Positions 16,801 to 26,331 of a DNA stretch of 64,000 bases are shown here, piece after piece. Position numbers and translations under genes: made by a program. Under the pieces are notes generated by a model that had not been told where the DNA came from, searched no databases, and saw only the letters and a list, made by a program, of their open reading frames with translations. The DNA comes from Siminovitchia acidinfaciens (GTDB taxonomy: Bacteria; Bacillota; Bacilli; Bacillales; Bacillaceae_C). Location of the stretch: contig NZ_QYTV02000006.1 of NCBI RefSeq assembly GCF_003605385.1, positions 97,225 through 161,224 of the forward strand, given 5' to 3'. Within the stretch, counting starts at the first letter, position 1, and every line of letters starts with the position of its first letter.

Positions 16801-17430
16801 ATGATGAAAGTTGCGCTGGTTTCTGCAACCAAAAATTCCATTCAGCCTATTGAGAGTGCGTTCGACCAATATGCACAAGACATTGACTATATCCATTTAC
16901 TGGATTCAGAACTTTTAAACCTCATGGAAAGAGATGGATACTTGACGAACGAAATGGTCGATCGCTTTATCGACTTGTGCAGACTCGCTTTGAAATCGAA
17001 TGCGGACGTCATCCAATTGACATGCTCCGCATTTAATGATGTAGTGGACTTGCTGAGGCCGATTTTCCAAGTTCCGATTTTGCGCTCCGACCAGGCAATG
17101 CTTGATAAAGCACTTCATTTTTACAGGATTGGTCTTGTATCTACTGTTAAGGAAACTCCGATCGCCCTAACAAACTATTTGAAAAGAAAGAATCCAAGAG
17201 TGAAAATCTTCTCTGAGGTAGATGATGGAGCCATTCATCTTCTTTCGAAGGGAAAACGCGAAGAACACGATTCCCGAGTTCTTACTATGATTGAAGACAT
17301 CCATGATAAAGTGGATGTCATCGTTCTTTCGCAATACAGCATGGAGCACGTGGCCAGACAGATAGATATTGAGATTCCTATATTGACCGCAGCAAAAGAA
17401 ACCGTACTGCATTTAAGGGCATATTCATAA
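16801..17430 (+). CDS. aspartate/glutamate racemase-like protein lacking the second Cys
   Basis: A 209-aa protein resembling the Asp/Glu racemase superfamily. The first conserved Cys is in VIQLTCSAFNDV near residue 80. The segment that normally carries the second catalytic Cys reads DVIVLSQYSMEHV near 180, with no Cys. Cofactor-independent racemases need both cysteines, so a racemase activity is doubtful; single-Cys members include decarboxylases and isomerases. The ATG has GAGGTG upstream. It is convergent with the PLP decarboxylase gene, with a shared terminator between. It has no operon partners to indicate a substrate. Confidence 0.75.
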   Translation: MMKVALVSATKNSIQPIESAFDQYAQDIDYIHLLDSELLNLMERDGYLTNEMVDRFIDLCRLALKSNADVIQLTCSAFNDVVDLLRPIFQVPILRSDQAMLDKALHFYRIGLVSTVKETPIALTNYLKRKNPRVKIFSEVDDGAIHLLSKGKREEHDSRVLTMIEDIHDKVDVIVLSQYSMEHVARQIDIEIPILTAAKETVLHLRAYS

Positions 17431-17470
17431 ATAAAAGCCGGGAACATGGTGGTATGGTCCCGGCTAAAAG
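17431..17470. terminator. terminator between convergent genes
   Basis: Stem AGCCGGGA / TCCCGGCT with a 14-base loop. On the minus strand it is followed by TTTTATTTATG, ending the decarboxylase transcript; on the plus strand by a weaker tail. Confidence 0.75.
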
Positions 17471-17471
17471 T

Positions 17472-18968
17472 CTATTTGATCACATATAAAGTTTCCATAG
17501 TGTCATCTGAAGGGCTTTGGAAATACGCTCCCATTTCATGCAGCTGCTTAATTGTATCCACATGCCTTTTTGTTATTTCCTCACCAGGATTCAAAAGCGG
17601 AATACCCGGTGGATACGGCAGGACGGTTTCACCGCATAATGATCCGATGGAATCTTCCAGCCTTATCTTATGACGAGGCTTGTGGAAGGCCTCCTGAAGG
17701 CTCATTTTCGGCTGATATAACGTACCTTCCTCTTCGAACATGATAATATCTTTATTTTCATGAGGGATGATTGCCAGTTCCTGTAATTTTTGATCGATCA
17801 CTTTAATGGCGTCTACTACTTTTTCAATATCCTCCTCATTTTCATTTAAGGAAAAAAGAAAAACGATGTTGCGCGGATCGCTGATTTCCGCCACTGCACC
17901 CTGATCGTAAAATAAATCGAATAATTGATAGCCCGATATAGCTTCGTTTTTGCTGGAGATAATCCATTTTAATGGATCCCTGCGATGAACTTCCGGGCTT
18001 CCTCCCCAAATTGAAAGTGACTTCAGTTCCAATGATAATTCTTTCCTTCTCTTTTCCAGCCTGGTAACCGTTTCTTTTAAATGATTCCGTCCATTCTCCA
18101 CCAAATACCTTCGGGCAAGGTCCAATGAACCAAGAAGCAAATAAGATGGACTCGTCGATTGGATCATTCCAAGGACTCTAGCCAGCCGCTCGCGGTCTAT
18201 GATATCTCCTTTTACGTGAAGCATGGACGACATATGCATGGATGTCAGCATTTTATGGGTTGATTGGATGACAATATCTGCACCCATTGATAGGGCTGAA
18301 GGTGGAACTTCGTCAACTTGGCCAAATTGTGCTCCGTGTGCTTCGTCAACAATTAATGGAATACCTGCCTGATGGCAAACTTCCGCTAAACGGGTAATAT
18401 CCTGGCTCATTCCGTAATAATTAGGATTGGTAACCCAAACGCCTTTTACATCTGGATTTTCCATCAGTGCCTTCTCTATATGTGCAATATCTGAAACCAT
18501 GGCCGCCTTTGTTGTCGGCTCGATGGCGGGAGCAATATAAATTGGGTGGGCCCCTGCAAACAATAAACCATTAAAAACCGACTTGTGCATGTTGCGCTGG
18601 ACGAGAATTTTATCCCCTGGGCTGCACATTGTCAGTGCAATTCCTAGGTTTCCAATCGTGCTTCCGCCAACGAGAAAGAATGTCTGATCTGCACCAAAAG
18701 CATCGGCTGCCAATCTCTGTGCTTCTAAAATCGAATCGGTGGGCTGATGCAAGTCATCTATTCCTTTTATACAGGTGGCATCGATTTTTAATATATCGGA
18801 AAAATGATGTTGTGCGGCTTTATCAAATACACGGCCGTCTTTATGCCCCGGCACGTGCATAGAGGTGCGGTTTGTCTCTTCGTATAAACATAGTGCTTCA
18901 TAAAGTGGGGCTTTTGTGTGGTCCATTTCGTTCACTTCTTTTTCTTTAGAAACTTTAGTAAGATTCAT
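17472..18968 (-). CDS. Orn/Lys/Arg decarboxylase-family PLP enzyme (copy 1)
   Basis: About 498 aa of the compact, fold-type I ornithine/lysine/arginine decarboxylase group (B. subtilis YaaO/SpeA type). The N-terminus has MHVPGHKDGRVFD, the PLP-binding Lys is in QSTHKMLTSM near 237, and the C-terminal domain has VLPYPPGIPLLNPGEEIT near 450. It should decarboxylate a basic amino acid to a diamine or agmatine; lysine is suggested by the paralogue next to a LysP-like permease. The start is ATG 18968 with GGGGG seven bases upstream. The GNAT gene lies about 40 bases ahead on the same strand. It is closely similar over its full length to the gene at 23095-24594. Confidence 0.87.
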   Translation of the reverse strand: MNLTKVSKEKEVNEMDHTKAPLYEALCLYEETNRTSMHVPGHKDGRVFDKAAQHHFSDILKIDATCIKGIDDLHQPTDSILEAQRLAADAFGADQTFFLVGGSTIGNLGIALTMCSPGDKILVQRNMHKSVFNGLLFAGAHPIYIAPAIEPTTKAAMVSDIAHIEKALMENPDVKGVWVTNPNYYGMSQDITRLAEVCHQAGIPLIVDEAHGAQFGQVDEVPPSALSMGADIVIQSTHKMLTSMHMSSMLHVKGDIIDRERLARVLGMIQSTSPSYLLLGSLDLARRYLVENGRNHLKETVTRLEKRRKELSLELKSLSIWGGSPEVHRRDPLKWIISSKNEAISGYQLFDLFYDQGAVAEISDPRNIVFLFSLNENEEDIEKVVDAIKVIDQKLQELAIIPHENKDIIMFEEEGTLYQPKMSLQEAFHKPRHKIRLEDSIGSLCGETVLPYPPGIPLLNPGEEITKRHVDTIKQLHEMGAYFQSPSDDTMETLYVIK

Positions 18969-19008
18969 ATTATATCCCCCATTCATCGTTGTCTATTCTA
19001 CTGGTCTA

Positions 19009-19632
19009 TTAATGATTGATCCATTCCATCAAGGTTGCATATTTTAAAGATTCATGGTCTTCCGGAAGATAATTCTCCATGACTGCGACTACATTAAAAC
19101 CGTTTCTTAACTGGAAAGTAAGGACAGGATCATAAATCTTTTCTTTGATTACTTGATCTATGTATTCGTTTACAGAAAGCTTATCGGCATACTTATGAAA
19201 ATTCGGGATTCGTCCTCCAAACATAATATTGTCCAGTTGATGCGTTCGGCAAATTTCTTGTCGGGCTTCATATAATTTCCTGCCCAAACCCATACCTCTG
19301 TAATCAGGGTGTACTGTTACATCAAATCCATAAAGAGTTTTCCCATTAGGGTCATGATTCCGGATAAAATTATTATCTGTAATCTCATCGAGCGAATGAT
19401 TTATTCCGTATTCTTCGAAATTGACAATCAAGCTGGAACAAAAACCGACAATTCTATCTTCAACTTTGTCCTTTAGGCAAACCTGTCCTTCCGGAAAAAT
19501 GCTCAGTTGGCTTTCCAACTCTTCTGGAATAAAAGCAATATCCGGGCCAAACACTAGGTTGGAAACCTGAACGATTTCTTCAATATCATCATGCCTAGTC
19601 TTTCGCAGCAGAAACTTTTCCGTTTTAGGCAC
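19009..19632 (-). CDS. GNAT family N-acetyltransferase
   Basis: A 207-aa acetyltransferase. The acetyl-CoA pyrophosphate loop is VTVHPDYRGMGLGRKLYEAR near residues 108-127 (the R-G-x-G-x-G signature). N-terminal strands precede it and an extended C-terminus follows. It is immediately upstream of a diamine-forming decarboxylase gene and probably co-transcribed; acetylation of the diamine product or of the amino acid is a reasonable guess from context. No sigma-54 promoter is seen upstream, unlike the second decarboxylase. Confidence 0.85.
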   Translation of the reverse strand: MPKTEKFLLRKTRHDDIEEIVQVSNLVFGPDIAFIPEELESQLSIFPEGQVCLKDKVEDRIVGFCSSLIVNFEEYGINHSLDEITDNNFIRNHDPNGKTLYGFDVTVHPDYRGMGLGRKLYEARQEICRTHQLDNIMFGGRIPNFHKYADKLSVNEYIDQVIKEKIYDPVLTFQLRNGFNVVAVMENYLPEDHESLKYATLMEWINH

Positions 19633-19694
19633 GCTATCCCTCCCCTTAATCAGTAATAATATTCGATGATTGACAACGCTTTGTATTAATGATG

Positions 19695-19722
19695 AAAAAA
19701 CCCTCTTTTCATTGAAAGAGGT
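19695..19722 (-). terminator. terminator of the HpaB-like gene
   Basis: Minus-strand stem CCTCTTT / AAAGAGG with a short loop, followed by GTTTTTTC, about 65 bases past the stop of the HpaB-like gene. Confidence 0.75.
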
Positions 19723-19784
19723 GTCGTTATATCATCGGAATATAAATTGATATTATTATAATTTTTCTGTATAGTCAATTAGCA

Positions 19785-21220
19785 TTATGAATTTAGGAAA
19801 TTATTGATGTCATTTATGTTCTTATTAGGATAGTTTTTGTATAAATAGCCGGATAATCTTACCGGATCGCCAAAAAAGAATCTTTCATATTGGGTTTGTC
19901 TTGTTCCAAATGGACTCATTGTAAGATCCCATGCCAGCCGAAAAATCTTTGTCCGTTCCACGGCGGATCTGTTATATCCCTGAAGGTATTTATCAATATC
20001 TTTTCCAATATGACTTTTAAGAGCTTTTTCTGTGGGTAATGTAATCATCCCGCTCGCTCCTATCATCTGGATAATTTCACAAAAGCGGGGATAAATTTTC
20101 GGGAAAATATTAGCTGAAACTTGTAAAGGGATAAGGCTGGGGCGCATAATTCCCCATTCATCCACATTGGCATCTCTTTCCGACTTCACTAACAAAGCTT
20201 TCAATGTTTCAAGACCAATGATGATTTCTGAAAGCTTTTCATGTATATGTTGATATTCGCCAATATTAATTGTATCCACCAAAAGTTGTGCGATTCCCAG
20301 GATAAACTCTGTTTTTACTATCTGTCTTATAATCACTTGATGATATGCAAAGGAATGAAAAGAACTTTGAAGCTTGAAGTCGGTTGCCGCATCCTCATTA
20401 CCGTAAAAAAATACTTTTTCCCACGGAACTAGTACATTGTCAAAGACAACAATGGAATCCATTTCTTCATATTTTGAGCTGAGAGGATGATCGAAAGCTG
20501 ATTTTCCTCCCACGAATGATTCCCTGCAAATAAATTTAAGGCCTTTCGTATCTGAAGGGATTGAAAAGGCAAATGCCTCATCAGAATCAAAAAATATTCT
20601 GGGCGTGGTATAGACCAGCAATTCATCAGTCAATCCTCCCTGAGTAGCAAGCAAGCGTGCGCCTTTTATGACAATCCCCTTATTATTTTTATCGACTACC
20701 TTTGCTGAAACGGGCTCACCCGAACAGCCTAAATTAATCTGGGAACGATTGACCTGGGGGGTAATAAAGGTATGTGTAAAAGACAGGTCTTCATTCCTCG
20801 CCCTTTCATATAGGGCTTGAATATTTTCGGGAAAGCAATTTTCTTTACCTTTTAATAACTCAGCGGATGAGGCATAGCTCATAATGACAGTGTTCATATA
20901 ATCAGGGCTTCTTCCGACCATTCCGTGAGTGTGCCGAGCCCAGTTTTCTATCATTTTCCTCCTTCGTTCAAGATCTTTTTTTGTTTTTGGCTGCAAGTAG
21001 GAAAGTCCAAAGGAATCTTTTTTTCCCTGGACTGAAAACGTCATTTCATTTTTTAATTGCGGTTTGTTTTGTAAATCATATAAGGATGACGTTGTTTGAA
21101 TCAGCCCTTTAAAGGCATGATGCTCGGAGATCATTCCCTCTACTTTTTTCCGTCGAACCAAATCTCTGTACCCATCTGATTTATTCGGGTTATGAACCCT
21201 TTTCCGTCAATGACTCCCAT
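19785..21220 (-). pseudogene. HpaB-family flavin hydroxylase, frame-shifted near the N-terminus
   Basis: This is a 4-hydroxyphenylacetate 3-hydroxylase (HpaB/YoaI) family gene in two frames. The first 26 codons begin at ATG 21220, behind AAGGAGTGG, and encode the usual N-terminus ending IWFDGKK; a TAG follows at once. The remaining 452 codons continue in the -1 frame as VEGMISEHHAFKGL and run to the stop at 19785. The junction is GGA-AAA-AAG-TAG, an exact A_AAA_AAG slippery heptamer on a run of six A (21144-21149). One extra A, or a -1 ribosomal shift, restores a protein of about 478 aa, the normal length. The family uses FADH2 to hydroxylate phenolic substrates and needs a flavin reductase. 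Whether the gene is dead, mis-sequenced or recoded cannot be told here. Confidence 0.82.
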
Positions 21221-21327
21221 TTTTACCACTCCTTAAAAGCGTGGTTTGGTTTCATTTTATTGGAAAATAAATTAGTTTATTCTTTTAATATTAAATAAGT
21301 GGGCATTCAACATTCGGGCATCATTAA

Positions 21328-21364
21328 AGCCGCAACATGTTCAGGAATACAGGTTGCGGCTAAC
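21328..21364 (-). terminator. hairpin after the lysP-like gene
   Basis: Perfect 9-bp stem AGCCGCAAC / GTTGCGGCT with a 16-base loop, followed on the minus strand by a short TTTAAT. It starts a few bases after the permease stop and is probably its terminator despite the short T-run. Confidence 0.6.
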
Positions 21365-21368
21365 TGAG

Positions 21369-22928
21369 TTACTTGTTATATCCACCTTTTTTTACTGTCA
21401 ATTTCAGCTTTTCATTTCGTTGCTCCTCAATGTCTTTGTCAACACTGAAATCACATTGCTCCAAAGGAACCACCTTTGTCTTTTTCGTAAACTTGTACAC
21501 TAACCAAACAGCGATGAATAACGGAAGCCCAATATAAGAAATGAGCGCACCATTCCAGTCGATATTTCCGTTTGTAAAAGCACTGTAATTTTGGCCAAGG
21601 ATAACGAAAATACAAAGAGCAAGGGCAAACAGCGGCCCAAATGGGAACCATTTCGCCCGGTACGGAAGATCGTCAAGACTCCGACCTTGTGCTACATAGG
21701 CTCTGCGAAAACGGTAGTGGCTTAACGAAATCCCAACCCATGCGATAAAGCCTGACATCCCTGAAGCATTCAACAACCAAATATACACGGCCCCATCACC
21801 GAAGAATGAGGCAAGGAATGCAAGACATCCGACGAGCGATGTAGCCACTAAAGCCCTGACGGGCACACCGCGTTTATCAAGTTTGCCCAGAAATCTCGGA
21901 GCCTTTCCTTCTCTTGCCAAATCCCATAGCATACGTGTTGATGCATACAATCCTGAACTTCCTGCTGACAAAACGGACGTCAAAATAATGGCATTCATTA
22001 CTGATGCTGCAAAAGCAACACCTGCCTGATCAAAAACAAGAGTGAAAGGGCTTACGGTTACATCATTGCTTGCCAAACTTTCTGTCGTATACGGAATAAT
22101 CAGGCTGATAATGAAAATGGCAAAAATGTAAAATAGAAGTATCCGCCAAAATACCGAACGAACGGCCTTTGGGATGGACTTGGATGGGTTATCCGTTTCA
22201 CCAGCTGCCACGCCGAACAGTTCAGTTCCCTGGAAAGAATACCCTGCTGCCATAAAAATTCCCAAAATGGTCATGAAGCCTCCGTTAAATGGTCCTTCAC
22301 CGACATTGAAATTTTTAAAGCCGATATACTCTCCACCCATAATTCCAAAAATCATCAGCACCCCAACAATGAGAAATACGATAACGGTTACAACTTTTAT
22401 CATGGAAAACCAATATTCGGATTCCCCGAAGCCTTTGACGGAAAGATAATTCAACATAAAGATCAGCACTAGACATAAACCGCTCCAAAGGATGGAAGGG
22501 CTTTCAGGGAACCAAAACTTCATGATCAAAGTAACTGCTGCCAATTCGGATGCTATTGTAATCGCCCAGTTATACCAGTAATTCCATCCCAAAGCGAAGC
22601 CTAGTGCAGGATCGACAAACCTGGAACCGTATGTACTGAATGATCCGGCCACTGGCATGTAAGCGGACATTTCTGCCAAGCTTACCATGACAAAGTAAAC
22701 CATGAAGCCAATTGCACCGTAAGCAAGTAGAGCCCCTCCTGGTCCTGCTGTATGAATGGCTGTTCCACTTGCTAAAAACAGCCCGGTTCCAATTGTGCCG
22801 CCTAATGCGATCATCGTTAAGTGTCTTGACTTCAAATTTCTTTTTAATTGCTGGCCAGGTTGAGATCCCGGCGAGTTTTTCGTTTCATTATTTACGGTAA
22901 TAGTTGTTTCGGCGGCATGGTTTGACAT
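21369..22928 (-). CDS. lysP: LysP-like lysine-specific permease (APC superfamily)
   Basis: A 519-aa amino acid permease with about 12 membrane helices. Conserved segments are RHLTMIALGGTIGTGLFLASG near 35 and FALGWNYWYNWAITIASELAA near 115, and the stretch QGTELFGVAAGETDNPSKSIPKA near 245. The overall wording matches E. coli LysP closely, including GFGESEYWFS and SGMSGFIAWVGISLSHYRFRR. It should import lysine with protons. It lies 166 bases downstream of the second decarboxylase gene, with a hairpin between, and probably belongs to the same sigma-54-driven unit. Pairing a lysine permease with a basic amino acid decarboxylase points to lysine breakdown to cadaverine. Confidence 0.88.
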   Translation of the reverse strand: MSNHAAETTITVNNETKNSPGSQPGQQLKRNLKSRHLTMIALGGTIGTGLFLASGTAIHTAGPGGALLAYGAIGFMVYFVMVSLAEMSAYMPVAGSFSTYGSRFVDPALGFALGWNYWYNWAITIASELAAVTLIMKFWFPESPSILWSGLCLVLIFMLNYLSVKGFGESEYWFSMIKVVTVIVFLIVGVLMIFGIMGGEYIGFKNFNVGEGPFNGGFMTILGIFMAAGYSFQGTELFGVAAGETDNPSKSIPKAVRSVFWRILLFYIFAIFIISLIIPYTTESLASNDVTVSPFTLVFDQAGVAFAASVMNAIILTSVLSAGSSGLYASTRMLWDLAREGKAPRFLGKLDKRGVPVRALVATSLVGCLAFLASFFGDGAVYIWLLNASGMSGFIAWVGISLSHYRFRRAYVAQGRSLDDLPYRAKWFPFGPLFALALCIFVILGQNYSAFTNGNIDWNGALISYIGLPLFIAVWLVYKFTKKTKVVPLEQCDFSVDKDIEEQRNEKLKLTVKKGGYNK

Positions 22929-23050
22929 AAAGCCGATTTCCTCCTTTTACATGCTGTCTGTACAATTTATACGATGTTTATTGAAGGAATGATATAGTAT
23001 TTCCATTTTTCCTAACGTCCTTCATTCAACTCGCAAGAACAACCCTGGAT

Positions 23051-23093
23051 GATCCGGCCGTGTTCAAAATAAAAGAAAACGGCCGGTTTATTT
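23051..23093. terminator. hairpin between decarboxylase 2 and lysP
   Basis: Stem CCGGCCGT / ACGGCCGG with a 17-base loop directly after the decarboxylase stop. No T-run follows on the minus strand, so it may trim or stabilise the mRNA between the two genes rather than stop transcription fully. Confidence 0.55.
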
Positions 23094-23094
23094 G

Positions 23095-24594
23095 TTACTT
23101 TATTACGTATATAGTTTGCATTGTATCGTCGGAAGGACTTTGGAAATATGCACCCATCTCATGCAACTGTTTGATTGTATCCACATGTGTCTTTGTTATT
23201 TCCTCGCCTGGCGTTAGAAGCGGAATCCCCGGTGGATATGGAAGAACCGTTTCTGCGCAGTATGATCCAATAGCTTCTTCCAGCGTCATCCGATGACGCG
23301 GCTTGTGAAATGCTGTTCCCAACGATACAGCCGGCTTTTGCAAAGTCCCCTCTTCAGCGAAAAGAACGATATCTTTCGTCTCTTGCTTAGTAAATGCCAT
23401 CTGCTGCAATTTCCGGTCAATGGCCTTGATTGCATCCACCACTTTTTCAATATCCTCTTCATTTTCATTTAATGAAAACAAAAAGACGATATTGCGGGGA
23501 TCACTAATTTCTGCTGTGCAGCCTTCTTCATAAAATAGATCCAGTAATTGATATCCAGTAACAGTTTCATCTTTGCAGGAAATGATCCATTTTAACGGGT
23601 CCCTTCGATGAACCTCGATACTTCCTTCCCAAATGGTGAGTGCATTTAGTTCATCAACAAGGTTGATTCTTCTTTTTTCAAGACGGTCCACTGTTACCTT
23701 GAGTTCATCTCTTCCTTTTTCAACCAAATACCTTCTTGCCAGATCCAATGAAGCAAGCAATGGATAAGAAGGGCTCGTTGATTGAATCATGCCAAGCACT
23801 TGGGCCAGCCGTTCGCGGTTAATAAGGTTTCCTTTGACATGAAGCATGGAAGCCATTGTCATCGCGGTCAACATTTTATGGGTGGATTGAACAACGAGAT
23901 CTGCTCCTTGAGAAAGTGCAGATGGAGGTACTGCCTCCGACTGTCCAAAATGGGCACCATGTGCTTCATCACATACAAGGGGGACGCCCGCGTTATGGCA
24001 CGTCTCAGCCAGCTGTGAAACATTTTGGCTCATCCCATAATAGTTCGGGTTGGTGATCCAGACGGCTTTCGCATCAGGATGCTGCTTCAAAGCTTCTTCA
24101 ATATAATAAATATCCGAAACCATTGCTGCTTTTGTCGTTGATTCAATTGCCGGTGCTATATAAATCGGATGTGCTCCCGCCAAGAGCAAACCGTGGAATA
24201 CTGATTTATGCATATTTCGCTGAACTAGTATTTTGTCTCCAGGGCCGCATAAAGTCAGTGCTGCTGCAATATTTCCTATCGTACTGCCGCCAACCAGGAA
24301 GAATGTATGATCAGATCCGAAAGCTTCTGCTGCCAGAGCCTGCGCATCCGCGATGAAATCAGTTGGATGATGCAGATCGTCAATTCCCACCGATTCCGTA
24401 GCATCTATTTTTAATACATCATAAAAGTGATCGTATCCTTTTTGGTCGAAAACACGTCCATCCTTATGCCCCGGTACATGCATGGATGTACGCTTGCTTT
24501 CTTCATATTGACACAAAGCCTCGTATAATGGCGCTTTGCCGTGATCTAATTTTTTATCAATCATCTTTTCTACTTGTGAAATGTCTAAACTCAT
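23095..24594 (-). CDS. Orn/Lys/Arg decarboxylase-family PLP enzyme (copy 2), sigma-54 controlled
   Basis: A 499-aa paralogue of the enzyme at 17472-18968, similar from MHVPGHKDGRVFD at the N-terminus to GAYFQSPSDDTM at the C-terminus. The PLP Lys is in QSTHKMLTAM near 239, and VLPYPPGIPLLTPGEEIT is near 450. The ATG has GGGAGGA upstream. A consensus sigma-54 promoter lies 131-148 bases ahead of the start and the RocR-type activator gene is next upstream, so expression is probably induced by the amino acid itself. The LysP-like permease follows on the same strand. Lysine is the favoured substrate; arginine or ornithine cannot be excluded. Confidence 0.88.
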   Translation of the reverse strand: MSLDISQVEKMIDKKLDHGKAPLYEALCQYEESKRTSMHVPGHKDGRVFDQKGYDHFYDVLKIDATESVGIDDLHHPTDFIADAQALAAEAFGSDHTFFLVGGSTIGNIAAALTLCGPGDKILVQRNMHKSVFHGLLLAGAHPIYIAPAIESTTKAAMVSDIYYIEEALKQHPDAKAVWITNPNYYGMSQNVSQLAETCHNAGVPLVCDEAHGAHFGQSEAVPPSALSQGADLVVQSTHKMLTAMTMASMLHVKGNLINRERLAQVLGMIQSTSPSYPLLASLDLARRYLVEKGRDELKVTVDRLEKRRINLVDELNALTIWEGSIEVHRRDPLKWIISCKDETVTGYQLLDLFYEEGCTAEISDPRNIVFLFSLNENEEDIEKVVDAIKAIDRKLQQMAFTKQETKDIVLFAEEGTLQKPAVSLGTAFHKPRHRMTLEEAIGSYCAETVLPYPPGIPLLTPGEEITKTHVDTIKQLHEMGAYFQSPSDDTMQTIYVIK

Positions 24595-24724
24595 AATTAT
24601 TCTCCTCCCAATACTTTTCTATCTTTTTTATCAAGAGAATCCAAAATAATTAAGAAAAAGATGACACCGTTTACAAGCGGGCCGGTGAATCTTTTTCTTT
24701 TTTGCGGAACTCGCTGATTTAATA

Positions 24725-24742
24725 TTGCAACTTTCGTGCCAA
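24725..24742 (-). promoter_or_regulatory. sigma-54 (-24/-12) promoter of decarboxylase 2
   Basis: The minus strand reads TTGGCACGAAAGTTGCAA: TGGCAC at -24 and TTGCAA at -12 with exact GG-N10-GC spacing. It matches the RpoN/SigL consensus at every key base, and a sigma-54 activator gene lies immediately upstream. Confidence 0.88.
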
Positions 24743-24802
24743 CCGGATAATTCTGTTAACAAAAGGAGAAAAAGCCCCGATATTACAGGACTTTCCCCAA
24801 AA

Positions 24803-24868
24803 TAGCCGAATTTTTTAGAACGTATAGTATGACAAAGTACAAAAAAACCGCCGAATTTTCGGCGGTTT
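24803..24868. promoter_or_regulatory. candidate activator sites / terminator palindrome
   Basis: A perfect palindrome-like element CCGCCGAATTTTCGGCGG (24848-24865) and a half-site GCCGAATTTT (24805-24814) lie 60-140 bases upstream of the sigma-54 promoter, the usual place for enhancer sites. The palindrome also overlaps the activator gene stop and is followed on the minus strand by a T-run, so it may double as that gene's terminator. The same core recurs upstream of the activator gene. Confidence 0.6.
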
Positions 24869-26285
24869 AGTTCTTGTCGGCTAATTTTGTCATTTTATAT
24901 TGCAGTGTTTGTCGCGGGATGTCCAATAATTTTGCAGCCTGTTGGATATTTCCACCCGTTTTACTTAATGCCTCAGAAATCAGGCTTCGCTCCGTTTCCA
25001 TCAAAGCGTCTCTCAATGGCTTTAGAGACGTGCTCTCAAAGTGTTCCACACCGGCATTTTTGTAATTAACGATATGGTGAGGTATATGATCTTTTGTAAT
25101 TTCGTGGCCATCCATGATATTCATGGCTGATTCAATGGCATGCTCCAGCTCCCTGACGTTACCAGGCCACGAATAAATATTGAACAAGTCCAATACATCC
25201 TCGGTTATTTTTGTAACTAGTTTTCCGAACTGGAAGTTATATTTACGAACAAAATGCTCTGCGAGGCGCGTGATATCCCCTCTTCTCTCCCTGAGCGGCG
25301 GGATGTCCAAGCTGACTACATTCAAACGATAATACAGGTCTGAACGGAGTGTTTTTTCCTCGATACACTTTTCTGCAGGTTCATTCATAGCCGCAATAAT
25401 TCTTACGTTGACTGCATTCTCTCTTGTTCCTCCCACCCTGCGAATGAGTCCGTTTTCAAGCACCCTTAATAATTTTGCCTGAATATCAAGCGGCATGGAA
25501 TTGATTTCATCAAGGAATAACGTTCCGCCGTTTGCAATTTCAAACAGACCTGGACGGTCAGAAGCACCTGTATAGCTTCCTTTCACAGTTCCGAACAGAA
25601 TCCCTTCCAATAATGACGATGGAATGGCAGCACAGTTTTGCGCAATGAACGGTTCGGTCTTGCGGGGCGAAGCATTATGGATCGCTTGGACAAACAGCTC
25701 TTTGCCGGTCCCTGTTTCACCGTATACCAAGATGGGAGAGGATGTTTGAGCGACCTTCATTGCTTTTTCTTTTAATTTTTTAAAAGAGGCGTCGCTTGTA
25801 ATAATATCCATCATCTGATAATTTGCTCCGGATGCCCCTTTAGGTGACTTGTTTTTACTATTAGCCGGTTCCACCTTAGCCTGCAAATCAAGCAGCTTTT
25901 CCGACAGCTGTTTGACCCTTGTCAAATCTTTTGCAATTTCAACGGCTCCGACTATTTCTCCGTCCACTTTTATGGGCAAGGTCGTATTTACCGTATCTAT
26001 CAACATGCCGCGTATATTATAGTATGACTGGTGCTGGTTATGGATTGGTTCACCCGTATGGATAACCTTTAGCAATGTACTTGTATCCCCGGTCAGAGAT
26101 GGAAAAACGTCGAGCACGTGCTTCCCTAGGACCTCGTCTCCTTCCACCCCATCGAGCTTTGCTGCTACATGGTTATAGAACATAGTTATACCATTTGCAT
26201 CAACTGCATGGATTCCTTCATCTATCGTACTTAAAATTGAGTGGAGAATTTCCTTATCTTTTGTATCGGTCAAATTCAGTAGCAC
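24867..26285 (-). CDS. sigma-54-dependent RocR-type transcriptional activator
   Basis: About 472 aa in three parts: an N-terminal PAS domain (about residues 10-120), an AAA+ sigma-54 interaction domain with Walker [18 protein letters not shown] and Walker [11 protein letters not shown], and a C-terminal Fis-type helix-turn-helix ([21 protein letters not shown]). The sigma-54 contact loop is GSYTGA rather than GAFTGA, in the context [11 protein letters not shown] that also marks RocR-like proteins. The GTG at 26285 has AAGGAG upstream; an in-frame TTG 13 codons earlier lacks a binding site. It lies beside the sigma-54 promoter of decarboxylase 2, its probable target. The PAS domain may sense lysine or another basic amino acid. 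Confidence 0.87.
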   Translation of the reverse strand: MLLNLTDTKDKEILHSILSTIDEGIHAVDANGITMFYNHVAAKLDGVEGDEVLGKHVLDVFPSLTGDTSTLLKVIHTGEPIHNQHQSYYNIRGMLIDTVNTTLPIKVDGEIVGAVEIAKDLTRVKQLSEKLLDLQAKVEPANSKNKSPKGASGANYQMMDIITSDASFKKLKEKAMKVAQTSSPILVYGETGTGKELFVQAIHNASPRKTEPFIAQNCAAIPSSLLEGILFGTVKGSYTGASDRPGLFEIANGGTLFLDEINSMPLDIQAKLLRVLENGLIRRVGGTRENAVNVRIIAAMNEPAEKCIEEKTLRSDLYYRLNVVSLDIPPLRERRGDITRLAEHFVRKYNFQFGKLVTKITEDVLDLFNIYSWPGNVRELEHAIESAMNIMDGHEITKDHIPHHIVNYKNAGVEHFESTSLKPLRDALMETERSLISEALSKTGGNIQQAAKLLDIPRQTLQYKMTKLADKN

Positions 26286-26331
26286 GGAAATCGCATCTCC
26301 TTTTTCAATCAAACTCTTATTCAAATATTAT

